Below, piece after piece: positions 5,604 through 12,651 of a DNA stretch of 13,739 nt; position 1 is the stretch's first letter, and each line of letters starts with the position of its first letter. Location of the stretch: NCBI GenBank assembly GCA_934699065.1, contig CAKUWD010000065.1, forward strand, positions 1 through 13,739, given 5' to 3'. Made by a program: the position numbers and the translations under genes. The stretch comes from an uncultured Treponema sp. (GTDB lineage Bacteria; Spirochaetota; Spirochaetia; Treponematales; Treponemataceae). The notes beneath the pieces are model-generated. The model had not been told where the DNA came from. It made no database searches and saw only the letters and a program-made list of their open reading frames with translations.

Positions 5604-6725
5604 ATGGCAAAGGTAGAACTTAAAGGTATTGGTAAGGTTTACGACGGCGGTGTTCGTGCTGTAAACAATGCTAATATCACTATTGAAGACAAGGAATTCT
5701 GCGTATTCGTAGGTCCTTCTGGATGCGGTAAGTCAACAACTCTCCGTATGATCGCTGGTTTGGAAGATATTACTGAAGGTAAGCTCTTCATTGATGGCGT
5801 TGAAATGAACGACGTTCCTCCAAAGGATCGTGATATCGCCATGGTATTCCAGAACTACGCTCTTTATCCACATATGACTGTTTATGATAACATGGCATTC
5901 GGATTGAAGATTCGTAAGATGGACAAGGCTGAAATTGATCGCCGTGTTCGCGATGCTGCTAAACAGCTCGACCTTACTCAGTATCTTGATCGTAAGCCAA
6001 AGGCCCTCTCTGGTGGACAGAGACAGCGTGTTGCTGTAGGTCGTGCTATCGTTCGTAACCCTAAGGTATTCTTGTTCGATGAACCTCTTTCTAACCTCGA
6101 TGCTAAGCTTCGTGTAACAATGCGTTCTGAATTGGCTGCTCTTCACAACAGACTTCAGGCTACTATGATCTACGTAACACACGACCAGATCGAAGCTATG
6201 ACACTTGGTACAAAGATCGTTGTAATGAAGGACGGAGTTATCCAGCAGATTGGTGCTCCACTTTACCTCTACAACAACCCAATCAACAAGTTCGTTGCAG
6301 GCTTCATTGGTACACCTCCAATGAACTTCCTCACTGTAAAGGTTCTTGAGAAGAACGGAAAAATCGTTTGTGATGAAGGTTCTTTCGAAATCAACCCTAC
6401 AGACGAGCAGGCTAAGAGCTTGAAAGACTATGTTGGTAAGGAAGTTTCTTTCGGTATTCGTCCTGAAGACCTCACATACGTTGACAAGCCAGCTGCAAAA
6501 GATGATATGCAGATGAAGATTACTAACAAGGAACCACTTGGTGCTGAAACACACCTTTACCTTGTTTCTAACAAGGGACAGTCTATCATCGCTAAGACAA
6601 CTGCAAATGCTGAATTCCGCCTTGGTGACTCAGTAAACGTTGTTCCTAACATGGAAAAAGCTAAGTTCTTCTCTCTTGATGAAGGTGAGTTGAACATTTG
6701 TGACACTATCGAAAAGAAGTGGTAA
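5604..6725 (+). CDS. sugar ABC transporter ATPase, MsmX/UgpC/MalK type
   Basis: 373 residues, typical of CUT1-family ATPases that drive di- and oligosaccharide import. Walker A GPSGCGKST (37-45), Q-loop Gln83, signature LSGGQ (135-139), Walker B VFLFDE (155-160), D-loop SNLD and switch His193 (VTHDQ) are all intact. The C-terminal third contains the MalK-like regulatory/TOBE domain, with FGIRPEDL. No permease or binding-protein gene is adjacent, so it probably serves several importers, as MsmX does in Bacillus. The gene has an extended -10 promoter, a near-perfect Shine-Dalgarno sequence and codon use that appears strongly biased (GCT, GTT, AAG, CTC), suggesting high expression. I infer a link to alpha-galactoside uptake from the divergent galactosidase gene. 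Confidence 0.95.
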   Translation: MAKVELKGIGKVYDGGVRAVNNANITIEDKEFCVFVGPSGCGKSTTLRMIAGLEDITEGKLFIDGVEMNDVPPKDRDIAMVFQNYALYPHMTVYDNMAFGLKIRKMDKAEIDRRVRDAAKQLDLTQYLDRKPKALSGGQRQRVAVGRAIVRNPKVFLFDEPLSNLDAKLRVTMRSELAALHNRLQATMIYVTHDQIEAMTLGTKIVVMKDGVIQQIGAPLYLYNNPINKFVAGFIGTPPMNFLTVKVLEKNGKIVCDEGSFEINPTDEQAKSLKDYVGKEVSFGIRPEDLTYVDKPAAKDDMQMKITNKEPLGAETHLYLVSNKGQSIIAKTTANAEFRLGDSVNVVPNMEKAKFFSLDEGELNICDTIEKKW

Positions 6726-6738
6726 TTTAAGCCGCTAC

Positions 6739-6777
6739 GGTGGTTGAGTAGACACGAAGTGTCGTATCGAAACCACC
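6739..6777. repeat. family C palindrome, copy 1
   Basis: Outer arms GGTGGTT (6739-6745) and AACCACC (6771-6777), inner hairpin GACAC-gaa-GTGTC (6751-6763), with GAG and TATCG between. It lies between the ATPase stop codon and its terminator. The second copy is at 12590-12628. I know GGTTGAG...TCGAAACC palindromes as common in several bacterial phyla. Confidence 0.75.
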
Positions 6778-6783
6778 TGTATG

Positions 6784-6819
6784 AAAGACGTCGTTCCCCG
6801 CGAACGGCGTCTTTTTTTT
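6784..6819 (+). terminator. intrinsic terminator of the ABC ATPase gene
   Basis: AAAGACG-T-CGTTC (6784-6796), loop CCCGC, GAACG-G-CGTCTTT (6802-6814): a 13-bp stem with one G-T pair, running into eight T (6812-6819). Confidence 0.93.
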
Positions 6820-6831
6820 ATCTTTTTTTTC

Positions 6832-6840
6832 TGATACTAT
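6832..6840 (+). promoter_or_regulatory. extended -10 directly before the RNase start
   Basis: TG-a-TACTAT (6832-6840) ends six bases before ATG 6847, so the predicted +1 is the start codon itself. No recognisable -35 (the region is a T-run) and no Shine-Dalgarno sequence are present. Confidence 0.45.
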
Positions 6841-6846
6841 ATCCTC

Positions 6847-8760
6847 ATGAATAAGCTTTCTGTTGTTTTGTATAAGAACCAGCCTGCGGTGGTGAATGAC
6901 CGCGACGGCGATAAATATATCATTAAATTCTGTACACAGCCGGCAACTCCTGGCGGCAAAAAAGCAGTGTACGGCGAGCAGAAGGTTCGTGAAAAGGATG
7001 TTGTTCTTTTGCATGAAGGGCCTTGTTCATCGCTGGAGGCTGTGCTTACCTGTGATTGTGGTGGGGCAGAAAGCTTAAATGCTAAGCTGCTCGAAGCTTA
7101 TGAACTTTTGATGTCCGATGAAACGACGGCTAATGAGGCAGTTTCTCTTTCCGATCTTGCTGAATATTCTTTAGGCTCTTTTAAGGCTGACCAGGTCTGG
7201 GCTTTGTATTTTTCCGCTAGCAGTGATCTTCATTTTCAGCTTTGTCAGGACGCTTTGAAAAACGGGGAAGTTTACTTTACTCTCAGAAGTGCAGAGGAAA
7301 TTGAGGCCCTCAATAAAAAACAGTACGAAAAAGAGCATGAATCTGAAATAAGGGCTGCCTTTATTGCCCGTCTTAAGGCTCGAAAACTTGATTTGCCTGA
7401 TGATGCAAAATTTATGGGTGAGGTGGAAGCCTTTGCTTTGTGTAAAACAGACAAGTGCCGGGTGCTTGCTGATGCAGGAGTACCGCAAACAATCGAAGCT
7501 GCTCATCGTCTTTTGATTGATACTGGAATCTGGGATTTTACAAAGAATCCTTATCCGACACGTTTTGGATTCAGTTTTGATTCTGCTAAGGATCAGCTTG
7601 GCGCAATGCCGGAAGAAGATAGATATGACGTTCCGGGCATAGCTTATGCGATAGACAGCGAGCATTCTGTAGACCCTGATGATGCTGTTGCTTTTGACGG
7701 CGAGTATCTTTGGGTACACATTGCAGACCCGGCTTCTTCAGTTGAACCAGGTTCTAAAATTGATATTGCAGCGCGTGATCGTGGAACTACTCTTTATATT
7801 CCTGAGGGGACTTCGCGAATGCTTTGCGAAAGCTGCCTGGAAGATTATGCACTGGGGTTGAAAGAAGACAGTCATGCACTTTCTTTCAGAATCAAACTTG
7901 ATGATGAGAGTCAGATTGAAGAGTGTCAGGTTTTTAAAACTAATGTGAAGGTAAAGCGTCTCACATATAAATATGCCGAAGAGCATAAGGAAGATACTGA
8001 GCTTAAACCTCTTTTTGAAATTGCCCGTAAAAATCGCCAGCGCCGTGAAAAGAACGGAGCTATCACAATTCAGATGCCTGAGGTAAATATTTCTGTTGAT
8101 AAAGAAAGTAAGAAAGTTACTATTGAACCTGAGGACCGTCTTGAATCAAATGAAATGATTGCGGAACTGATGATTCTTGCCGGGGAGGGTGCTGCCCGCT
8201 TTGCTTTTAAAAATCAGATTCCTTTTATGTTTATAAGCCAGGAAGCACCTGATTTTCCAGATAGTCTTCCGGAGGGCTGGGCTGGTCAGTTTGCCCGAAT
8301 TAAGTGCATGAGAAAACGTTCTGTTGGAATAACACCTGCTCCTCATGCGGGTCTTGGAGTTTCCTTTTACAGTCAGGTAACTTCGCCCCTGCGTCGTTAT
8401 GGTGATCTGATTTCTCATGAACAGCTTCGCGCTTTTATTGACGGCCGCCACCTTATTGCAAAAGATGATATGCTTGAGCGGGTTGCCGCCGGAGATGCCG
8501 CTTCAATTGCTGCAAAAAAAGCCAGCCGCCAGAGTGATACCCACTGGAAGCTTGTTTATCTTTTACAGAATCCCGATAGCGAATATGAAGCCTTCTGTAT
8601 TGACCGCCGTGGAAACGATGCACTCTTTTTGATTCCGTCGCTTGATATGCAGGCTACCTTGCACAATTGCAGCGATGTAAAACTTAATGATGCTGCCGTT
8701 CTCAAAATGTCCAAGGTTGATATTCCTGAACAGAAAGTAGACTTCAGTCGAATTAGATAG
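6847..8760 (+). CDS. RNase II/RNase R family 3'-5' exoribonuclease
   Basis: 637 residues, about the size of RNase II and shorter than RNase R. The enzyme degrades single-stranded RNA processively from the 3' end. The RNB catalytic domain begins near residue 258 (YDVPGIAYAIDSEHSVDPDD). Its metal-binding aspartates are Asp270, Asp276, Asp278 and Asp279, with the same spacing as Asp201/207/209/210 of E. coli RNase II. Further blocks are LWVHIADPAS, RDRGTTLYIPEGTSRMLCE and SPLRRYGDLISHEQL (RRY 516-518). The N-terminal ~190 residues match no cold-shock motif I can read clearly, and the C-terminal ~70 residues look like a degenerate S1 domain. I cannot separate rnb from rnr/vacB naming. The gene is monocistronic, with a probable leaderless start. 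Confidence 0.9.
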   Translation: MNKLSVVLYKNQPAVVNDRDGDKYIIKFCTQPATPGGKKAVYGEQKVREKDVVLLHEGPCSSLEAVLTCDCGGAESLNAKLLEAYELLMSDETTANEAVSLSDLAEYSLGSFKADQVWALYFSASSDLHFQLCQDALKNGEVYFTLRSAEEIEALNKKQYEKEHESEIRAAFIARLKARKLDLPDDAKFMGEVEAFALCKTDKCRVLADAGVPQTIEAAHRLLIDTGIWDFTKNPYPTRFGFSFDSAKDQLGAMPEEDRYDVPGIAYAIDSEHSVDPDDAVAFDGEYLWVHIADPASSVEPGSKIDIAARDRGTTLYIPEGTSRMLCESCLEDYALGLKEDSHALSFRIKLDDESQIEECQVFKTNVKVKRLTYKYAEEHKEDTELKPLFEIARKNRQRREKNGAITIQMPEVNISVDKESKKVTIEPEDRLESNEMIAELMILAGEGAARFAFKNQIPFMFISQEAPDFPDSLPEGWAGQFARIKCMRKRSVGITPAPHAGLGVSFYSQVTSPLRRYGDLISHEQLRAFIDGRHLIAKDDMLERVAAGDAASIAAKKASRQSDTHWKLVYLLQNPDSEYEAFCIDRRGNDALFLIPSLDMQATLHNCSDVKLNDAAVLKMSKVDIPEQKVDFSRIR

Positions 8761-8766
8761 AAAGTC

Positions 8767-8856
8767 GGCAAGCTCAGCTTGCCTCTGAGCCATTCTTTCG
8801 ATGAACCTAAAGCAACCCTGACGGCTTGCTTTTTAACGGTTCTTCGATTGTAGGCT
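8767..8856. repeat. structured dispersed repeat, family B copy 2
   Basis: It begins 7 bp after the RNase stop codon. A 5' hairpin GGCAAGC-tca-GCTTGCC (8767-8783) is followed by AGCC 8788-8791 with GGCT 8853-8856, GAACC 8803-8807 with GGTTC 8838-8842, and AAAGCAA 8809-8815 with TTGCTTT 8826-8832. The last arm runs into TTTTT, so it may terminate RNase gene transcription. Loops match copy 1 (2420-2515) and stems covary. Confidence 0.75.
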
Positions 8857-8863
8857 AGTAACC

Positions 8864-8895
8864 AAAGTTACCCTTTTTAGGGACAAAAGTTACCC
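8864..8895. repeat. direct repeat upstream of the three-TM gene
   Basis: AAAGTTACCC occurs at 8864-8873 and 8886-8895, start to start 22 bp, about two helical turns. The pair ends 21 bp before the putative -35 at 8917. It is compatible with a tandem regulator-binding site; no regulator is identified. Confidence 0.45.
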
Positions 8896-8916
8896 CAAAA
8901 ATAACTATTGTCACTC

Positions 8917-8945
8917 TTGTTTTCTCACAATTCCGGGCCTATATT
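8917..8945 (+). promoter_or_regulatory. putative promoter of the three-TM gene
   Basis: TTGTTT (8917-8922), 17-bp spacer, TATATT (8940-8945). Predicted +1 near 8952, giving a 42-nt leader that includes AGGAG before ATG 8994. Confidence 0.5.
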
Positions 8946-8993
8946 AGACTTGTGAGCGGCTGCCTGTCGGGTGGCCTTACTCAGGAGATGATA

Positions 8994-9632
8994 ATGAACT
9001 TCAAAAAGAAAATTGACATTAGAGTTGCTCTTGCAAAAATTGCTTTTATTCTTACAGTCGCAACTTTTGTAACCATAATTCTTTCATTCATTTACGATAA
9101 GCTATCGCCTTTCTCAAATCTAGTTACAGCTTTAATTCCCTTGGATTTACTTTCAAAACAAAAAATCTGCCTTTTTAATTCATACCTTTTTTTAAACTAT
9201 AAAGGAAAAGAGCCAAGCTCAACTACAGATATTCCAATCAAACCGCAGGACATAGAGTGTTACAATTTAAACAATCCATTTCCTGCCTTAAACAATGTAT
9301 GTAATTCTGGCAAAAACATCACTCTCTTTTTGAAAAATAATAAAAAAGTAATTTTTTCCGCAAAAGATCAGGAGTTTTATATAGTCAACTGGCTTAAAGA
9401 AAACTTCATCAGAAAAGATGATAAGATTTTGATATTGGGAAGAGTTGAAACTGCCCTCTGTTTGCTAGTCACTCTGCTGGAATTTCTCTTTTTCTTCAAT
9501 TTCTATAAATCCGGAAACATGCCAAAATATGGAATGCAATATTTTATAACATCAGCTGCATGCCTGGCATACTGGCTGGTATATATCATTTCTGGAATCA
9601 TATTACAAAAGTTGGAAAATGATGAAGATTAA
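8994..9632 (+). CDS. unrecognised membrane protein with three TM segments
   Basis: 212 residues from ATG 8994, chosen because AGGAG (8983-8987) precedes it; the in-frame GTG at 8952 is at the predicted transcription start and adds 14 poorly typical residues. Hydrophobic segments lie at about 12-34, 151-170 and 182-204. The region between the first two (about 35-145) is polar, with three of the protein's cysteines (59, 89, 103), NNPFPALNNVCNSGKNI and FYIVNWLKENFI, and is likely extracytoplasmic or a small soluble domain. A basic N-terminus (MNFKKK) suggests the first residues face the cytoplasm. I recognise no family and no catalytic motif. Codon use appears more AT-rich than in the neighbours, which may mean a recently acquired or poorly expressed gene. 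Confidence 0.7.
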   Translation: MNFKKKIDIRVALAKIAFILTVATFVTIILSFIYDKLSPFSNLVTALIPLDLLSKQKICLFNSYLFLNYKGKEPSSTTDIPIKPQDIECYNLNNPFPALNNVCNSGKNITLFLKNNKKVIFSAKDQEFYIVNWLKENFIRKDDKILILGRVETALCLLVTLLEFLFFFNFYKSGNMPKYGMQYFITSAACLAYWLVYIISGIILQKLENDED

Positions 9633-9687
9633 ACGAGTCCTTAAATAAAAAAAAACGGCCCACGAGGCCAATACAGGAGGTTGTATT

Positions 9688-10140
9688 ATGGACAGTATTA
9701 TTTCGGTTCTTCGGGATAATCTTCCCTGGTTTTGGGTCGCGGTAACAATCATTTGCGTAGTGATTGAATCGCTCACCCTGGCCCTTACTACCATTTGGTT
9801 TGGAATCAGCGCCTTTCTGATGGTTTTTCTTGCCTTCACGCCGCTTCCATTTCCTGCTCAGTTATTCATATTTGTAGCTGTGGCTCTGGTCCTTTTGATT
9901 TTTACAAGACCAATTGTAAAGCAGAAGCTGAGCCAGAAAAAAATCGCTACGAATTACGAGCGGATAATCGGGCAGATTGCTGTAGTGACAAAGAAAATTA
10001 CCGCCCTCGACAAGGGTTCTGTAAAAATCAATGGTATGGAATGGACTGCTGCAGTTCGCGAAGACATTGTTCTCGAAGAAGGCAGTAAGTGCATAATCGA
10101 AGAAATTGCCGGTGTTACGGCTTATGTAAAGCAGATTTAG
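9688..10140 (+). CDS. NfeD-like membrane protein
   Basis: 150 residues, the short NfeD form without a protease domain. Three TM segments (about 13-28, 32-50, 56-72) precede a C-terminal OB-fold domain: GQIAVV (95-100), GSVKINGMEWTA (110-121) with the family's G-x-V...G-x-x-W pattern, and EGSKCIIEEIAGVTAYV at the end. NfeD proteins are partners of SPFH/stomatin-like proteins in bacterial membrane microdomains, and an SPFH gene follows 82 bp downstream. AGGAGG (9675-9680) precedes ATG 9688. I found no convincing promoter; a palindromic repeat separates it from the SPFH gene without an obvious terminator, so co-transcription is likely. Confidence 0.88.
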   Translation: MDSIISVLRDNLPWFWVAVTIICVVIESLTLALTTIWFGISAFLMVFLAFTPLPFPAQLFIFVAVALVLLIFTRPIVKQKLSQKKIATNYERIIGQIAVVTKKITALDKGSVKINGMEWTAAVREDIVLEEGSKCIIEEIAGVTAYVKQI

Positions 10141-10142
10141 CG

Positions 10143-10200
10143 GTCATGCTGAACTTGTTTCAGCATCTGCTAGTAGATCCCGAAACAAGTTCGGGATGAC
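10143..10200. repeat. family D palindrome inside the NfeD-SPFH unit
   Basis: It has two hairpins: ATGCTGAA...TTTCAGCAT (10146-10166) and ATCCCGAA...TTCGGGAT (10177-10198), and the whole is bounded by GTCAT (10143-10147) and ATGAC (10196-10200). The two halves are imperfect inverted copies around ACTTGTTTC. A shorter relative is at 3192-3230. I know this type of repeat as widespread in bacterial genomes. Confidence 0.8.
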
Positions 10201-10222
10201 AGTGATTTAGGAGGATTTAGAA

Positions 10223-11107
10223 ATGATTTACGTACTTATTACAGTTGCAGTTTTGGTTATGATTCTGATTATCACAAACATCAGAATTGTTCCGCAGTCT
10301 AATGCTTTTGTTATTGAACGTCTTGGAGCTTATCAGGGAACCTGGAATGTAGGTCTTCATGTTAAGGTGCCTTTTATTGATCGTATTGCCAAAAAGGTTT
10401 CGCTTAAAGAAAAGGTTTTTGACTTTCCGCCACAGCCTGTTATCACAAGAGATAACGTAACAATGATGATTGATACTGTAGTTTATTTCCAGATTACAGA
10501 TCCAAAGCTTTATACTTACGGTGTTGAACAGCCTATTAATGCTCTGGAAAATCTTTCGGCTACAACTTTGCGTAACATCATTGGTGAACTCGAGCTTGAT
10601 GAATCTTTGACAAGTCGTGACGTTATCAATACAAAGATGCGCTCTATTCTGGACGAAGCAACTGACCCTTGGGGAATCAAGGTAAATCGTGTAGAGGTTA
10701 AGAATATTGAGCCTCCACAGGCAATCCGCGATGCAATGGAAAAGCAGATGAAGGCTGAACGTGAACGCCGCGAGCAGATTCTTATTGCAGAAGGTCACAA
10801 GCAGTCTGCAATTCTCGAAGCTGAAGGCCAGAAGCAGGCTTTGATTCTTCAGGCTGAGGCTCAGAAGGAGTCAGCAATTCAGAAGGCAAAGGGTGAAGCT
10901 GAGGCTATCCGCGAGGTTCAGCAGGCTAAGGCCGAAGGTCTTAAAATGCTCAAGGAAGCGGGAATGGATGCAGCTGTTCTTAAGCTCCGCAGTCTCGAGG
11001 CTTTTGAGAAGGCAGCTGATGGCCAGGCTACAAAGATTATTGTTCCGTCTGATTTGCAGAGCCTTGCCGGTGTGGTTACCAGCGTTGCGGAAATTGCAAA
11101 GAAGTAA
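10223..11107 (+). CDS. SPFH/band 7 (stomatin-like, QmcA-type) protein
   Basis: 294 residues. One N-terminal TM segment (about 2-20) is followed by the SPFH domain (about 22-175): RIVPQSNAFVIERLGAYQGT, GLHVKVPFIDRIAKKVSLKE, FDFPPQPVITRDNVTMMID and GIKVNRVEVKNIEPP. A long Ala/Glu/Lys/Gln-rich coiled coil (about 178-250) contains repeated EAEGQKQA-type units that support oligomerisation, and a short hydrophobic tail holds VPSDLQSLAGVV. Such proteins form large membrane-bound rings and organise membrane domains or modulate FtsH-type proteases. The partner NfeD gene is immediately upstream, the conserved pairing. A strong AGGAGG precedes ATG 10223. An 87-bp imperfect palindrome follows the stop. 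Confidence 0.95.
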   Translation: MIYVLITVAVLVMILIITNIRIVPQSNAFVIERLGAYQGTWNVGLHVKVPFIDRIAKKVSLKEKVFDFPPQPVITRDNVTMMIDTVVYFQITDPKLYTYGVEQPINALENLSATTLRNIIGELELDESLTSRDVINTKMRSILDEATDPWGIKVNRVEVKNIEPPQAIRDAMEKQMKAERERREQILIAEGHKQSAILEAEGQKQALILQAEAQKESAIQKAKGEAEAIREVQQAKAEGLKMLKEAGMDAAVLKLRSLEAFEKAADGQATKIIVPSDLQSLAGVVTSVAEIAKK

Positions 11108-11121
11108 CATTGTCGTGAAGC

Positions 11122-11208
11122 AACTTTGATATGCTTCCGTTGCAGAGAGGCACAACCTGCGGGGATGATGCAGGTTGTACCTCTCTTCCACTCGCGCATA
11201 TCAAAGTT
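11122..11208. repeat. 87-bp imperfect palindrome after the SPFH gene
   Basis: Outer 13-bp arms AACTTTGATATGC (11122-11134) and GCATATCAAAGTT (11196-11208), then a 9x9 internal loop, then AGAGAGG-C-ACAACCTGC (11144-11160) with GCAGGTTGT-A-CCTCTCT (11170-11186). The single C/A mismatch would be a G-U wobble in minus-strand RNA. There is no T-run and no clear target-site duplication. It may be a MITE-like element or an RNA-processing hairpin. Confidence 0.7.
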
Positions 11209-11233
11209 ACAGCCCGGCATTATTCTTTACAAT
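11206..11233 (+). promoter_or_regulatory. weak candidate promoter of the lipoprotein gene
   Basis: GTTACA (11206-11211), 16-bp spacer, TACAAT (11228-11233). The -35 half lies in the end of the 87-bp palindrome. Predicted transcription would begin at the family E repeat. Tentative. Confidence 0.3.
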
Positions 11234-11236
11234 TTC

Positions 11237-11272
11237 CGTCATTGCGAGGAGCGCAGCGACGAAGCAATCCAC
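11237..11272. repeat. family E interspersed repeat
   Basis: CGTCATTGCGAGGAGCGCAG at 11237-11256 continues to GCAATCCA near 11271; ATTGC (11241-11245) and GCAAT (11264-11268) form the arms. I know this as a common interspersed repeat in many bacteria, often mistranslated as a peptide like CEERSDEAI. It lies in the leader of the lipoprotein gene and falsely extends its reading frame upstream. Confidence 0.8.
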
Positions 11273-11293
11273 ATCATTAAGAGGGACAAAAAT

Positions 11294-12586
11294 ATGAAAA
11301 AAAGTCTTTTAATAATCTTATCACTTTTGTTTACATTACTGTTGGTTGCAGGTTGTAAACGTCACACTGAAGAAGAAGTTACTCCAAAGGATTTGTATTA
11401 CGATATTGAACGCATTCAAGTTGATATGGCATATTCTCCTCTTAAAGAGCTTTATGATCCTGAGCCTTTTGAACAGCTTAAGGCTGATGTGATGGCTGGT
11501 AAAGCTGACCGGTTGGACTGTGTTTTTAGAATTCAAAAAATCTTAAACGAATATAAATGTGTTCATCTTCGTCTCGAGCCGAATGACAGGGCTGTTTTGT
11601 TTGCAAAGCGATTGCCATTCATTTTTTACTGTTTTGGAAATGATAATCATCTTTATTTGACTACTTTAAAATATAAAAAATATCTTGGCTGGAAGCTTGT
11701 AAAAATTGGCGACCTGCCAATAGATGAAGCTGGAGATAGATATGTAAATTATTCTCTCGCTCCGTATGAAACAGCTGTCGGGGAAAAATATGATTTTGAA
11801 CAGCTGCTCAACTTCATCAGTCTAAAAGAGGCAGGTTTAGTACAGAAAAATGGAAAAGTACGTCTTACTTTAGAAGCTCCGGATGGAACAATCAAAACTC
11901 TTAATTGCAAGACGACTTATCCTACAAAGATTAAAAACTGGGTAAAAATATCGCCTGAAAAAGAAAATAAGATACTTAGACATTTTGACGCGAGTAAAAA
12001 ATATAGGGTCACTTCTTCTGAAGAAAAGAAGACTGTATATGCTCAATGTAATTCTTGCGAAGTAGATGAATCGTATAAGGTGCAGGACTGGTTTTCTGAC
12101 ATAATCTCAGAATTGAATACCGGAAAGTACTATACTCTTGTTTTTGATCTTCGATATAATCCGGGTGGAGATGGAGCTTTTGAAATGGCTCTTAATAATG
12201 AACTTTGGAAATATAAATCAGAATTGGATAAATATAATCTTGCAATAGTTGCAACAGGAAGAACTTATTCCTGTTCCATCAGATTTATTAATTTCGTTCT
12301 GATGTATTATCCACAGGTTGTCTTGTTTGGTGAAGAAACTGGACAGGCAATTTTTAATTATACCGGTTATCATAAGGGAAATAATCTTAAAAAACTTAAC
12401 TGCCACTTTGTATTTCCTCAGCAGCTTGATGATCAGCCGGAACTACAGAAGCGGGCGAGGGAAGTAACCCACTCTGATATTCACTGTGGAGTTTTGCCAG
12501 ATGTAGAAGTATCGGAAAAGTTTGAAGATTTTATGCAGGGCGAAGATACGATTTACAATGCAATTTATGAATACTTCAATAAATAA
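11294..12586 (+). CDS. S41-peptidase-like lipoprotein
   Basis: 430 residues from ATG 11294. This start is preferred because GAGGG (11281-11285) precedes it and because it yields a lipoprotein signal: MKKSLLIILSLLFTLLLVAG followed by Cys21 (lipobox LVAGC). The upstream open frame is only repeat sequence. The C-terminal half resembles the tail-specific protease core: LVFDLRYNPGGDG (from about 282), then ATGRTYSCSIRFINF, where Ser326 aligns with the S41 nucleophile, and FGEETGQAIFNYTG after it. The catalytic lysine position is not clear to me and the N-terminal half (residues 22-270) lacks a recognisable PDZ domain, so activity is uncertain. Expected to be anchored to the membrane, acting on peptides or proteins in the periplasm. 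Confidence 0.8.
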   Translation: MKKSLLIILSLLFTLLLVAGCKRHTEEEVTPKDLYYDIERIQVDMAYSPLKELYDPEPFEQLKADVMAGKADRLDCVFRIQKILNEYKCVHLRLEPNDRAVLFAKRLPFIFYCFGNDNHLYLTTLKYKKYLGWKLVKIGDLPIDEAGDRYVNYSLAPYETAVGEKYDFEQLLNFISLKEAGLVQKNGKVRLTLEAPDGTIKTLNCKTTYPTKIKNWVKISPEKENKILRHFDASKKYRVTSSEEKKTVYAQCNSCEVDESYKVQDWFSDIISELNTGKYYTLVFDLRYNPGGDGAFEMALNNELWKYKSELDKYNLAIVATGRTYSCSIRFINFVLMYYPQVVLFGEETGQAIFNYTGYHKGNNLKKLNCHFVFPQQLDDQPELQKRAREVTHSDIHCGVLPDVEVSEKFEDFMQGEDTIYNAIYEYFNK

Positions 12587-12589
12587 TCT

Positions 12590-12628
12590 GGTGGTTGAGT
12601 GCCCGCAAAGCGGGTATATCGAAACCAC
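12590..12628. repeat. family C palindrome, copy 2
   Basis: Outer arms GGTGGTT (12590-12596) and AACCAC (12623-12628); inner hairpin CCCGC-aaa-GCGGG (12602-12614). The arms and TATCG match copy 1 (6739-6777), while the inner stem is entirely different yet still paired. It separates the lipoprotein stop from the next gene's promoter. Confidence 0.75.
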
Positions 12629-12636
12629 AATTTATA

Positions 12637-12645
12637 TGGTATAAT
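12637..12645 (+). promoter_or_regulatory. consensus extended -10 before the LuxR-like gene
   Basis: TG-g-TATAAT (12637-12645), a perfect extended -10, ends six bases before ATG 12652. The predicted +1 is the start codon. There is no good -35 (it would fall in the family C repeat) and no Shine-Dalgarno sequence. Confidence 0.65.
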
Positions 12646-12651
12646 GTGATT

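Noticed and set aside
5733..6554. 273-codon open frame on the minus strand opposite the ABC ATPase gene
   Set aside because: It is a by-product of the strong codon bias of the ATPase gene; the product has no domain, start signal or plausible composition.
8952..8993. GTG at 8952 as a leaderless start of the three-TM protein
   Set aside because: It lies at the predicted +1, but a good AGGAG and ATG at 8994 follow and the extra 14 residues look untranslated.
9647..9669. A-run followed by GGCC-cacga-GGCC, a possible minus-strand terminator before the NfeD gene
   Set aside because: The stem is only four base pairs and no minus-strand gene to its right needs a terminator.
12595..12651. Upstream TTG start for the LuxR-like protein
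   Set aside because: The added residues are encoded by a family C repeat and the promoter -10; the ATG at 12652 is the sensible start.
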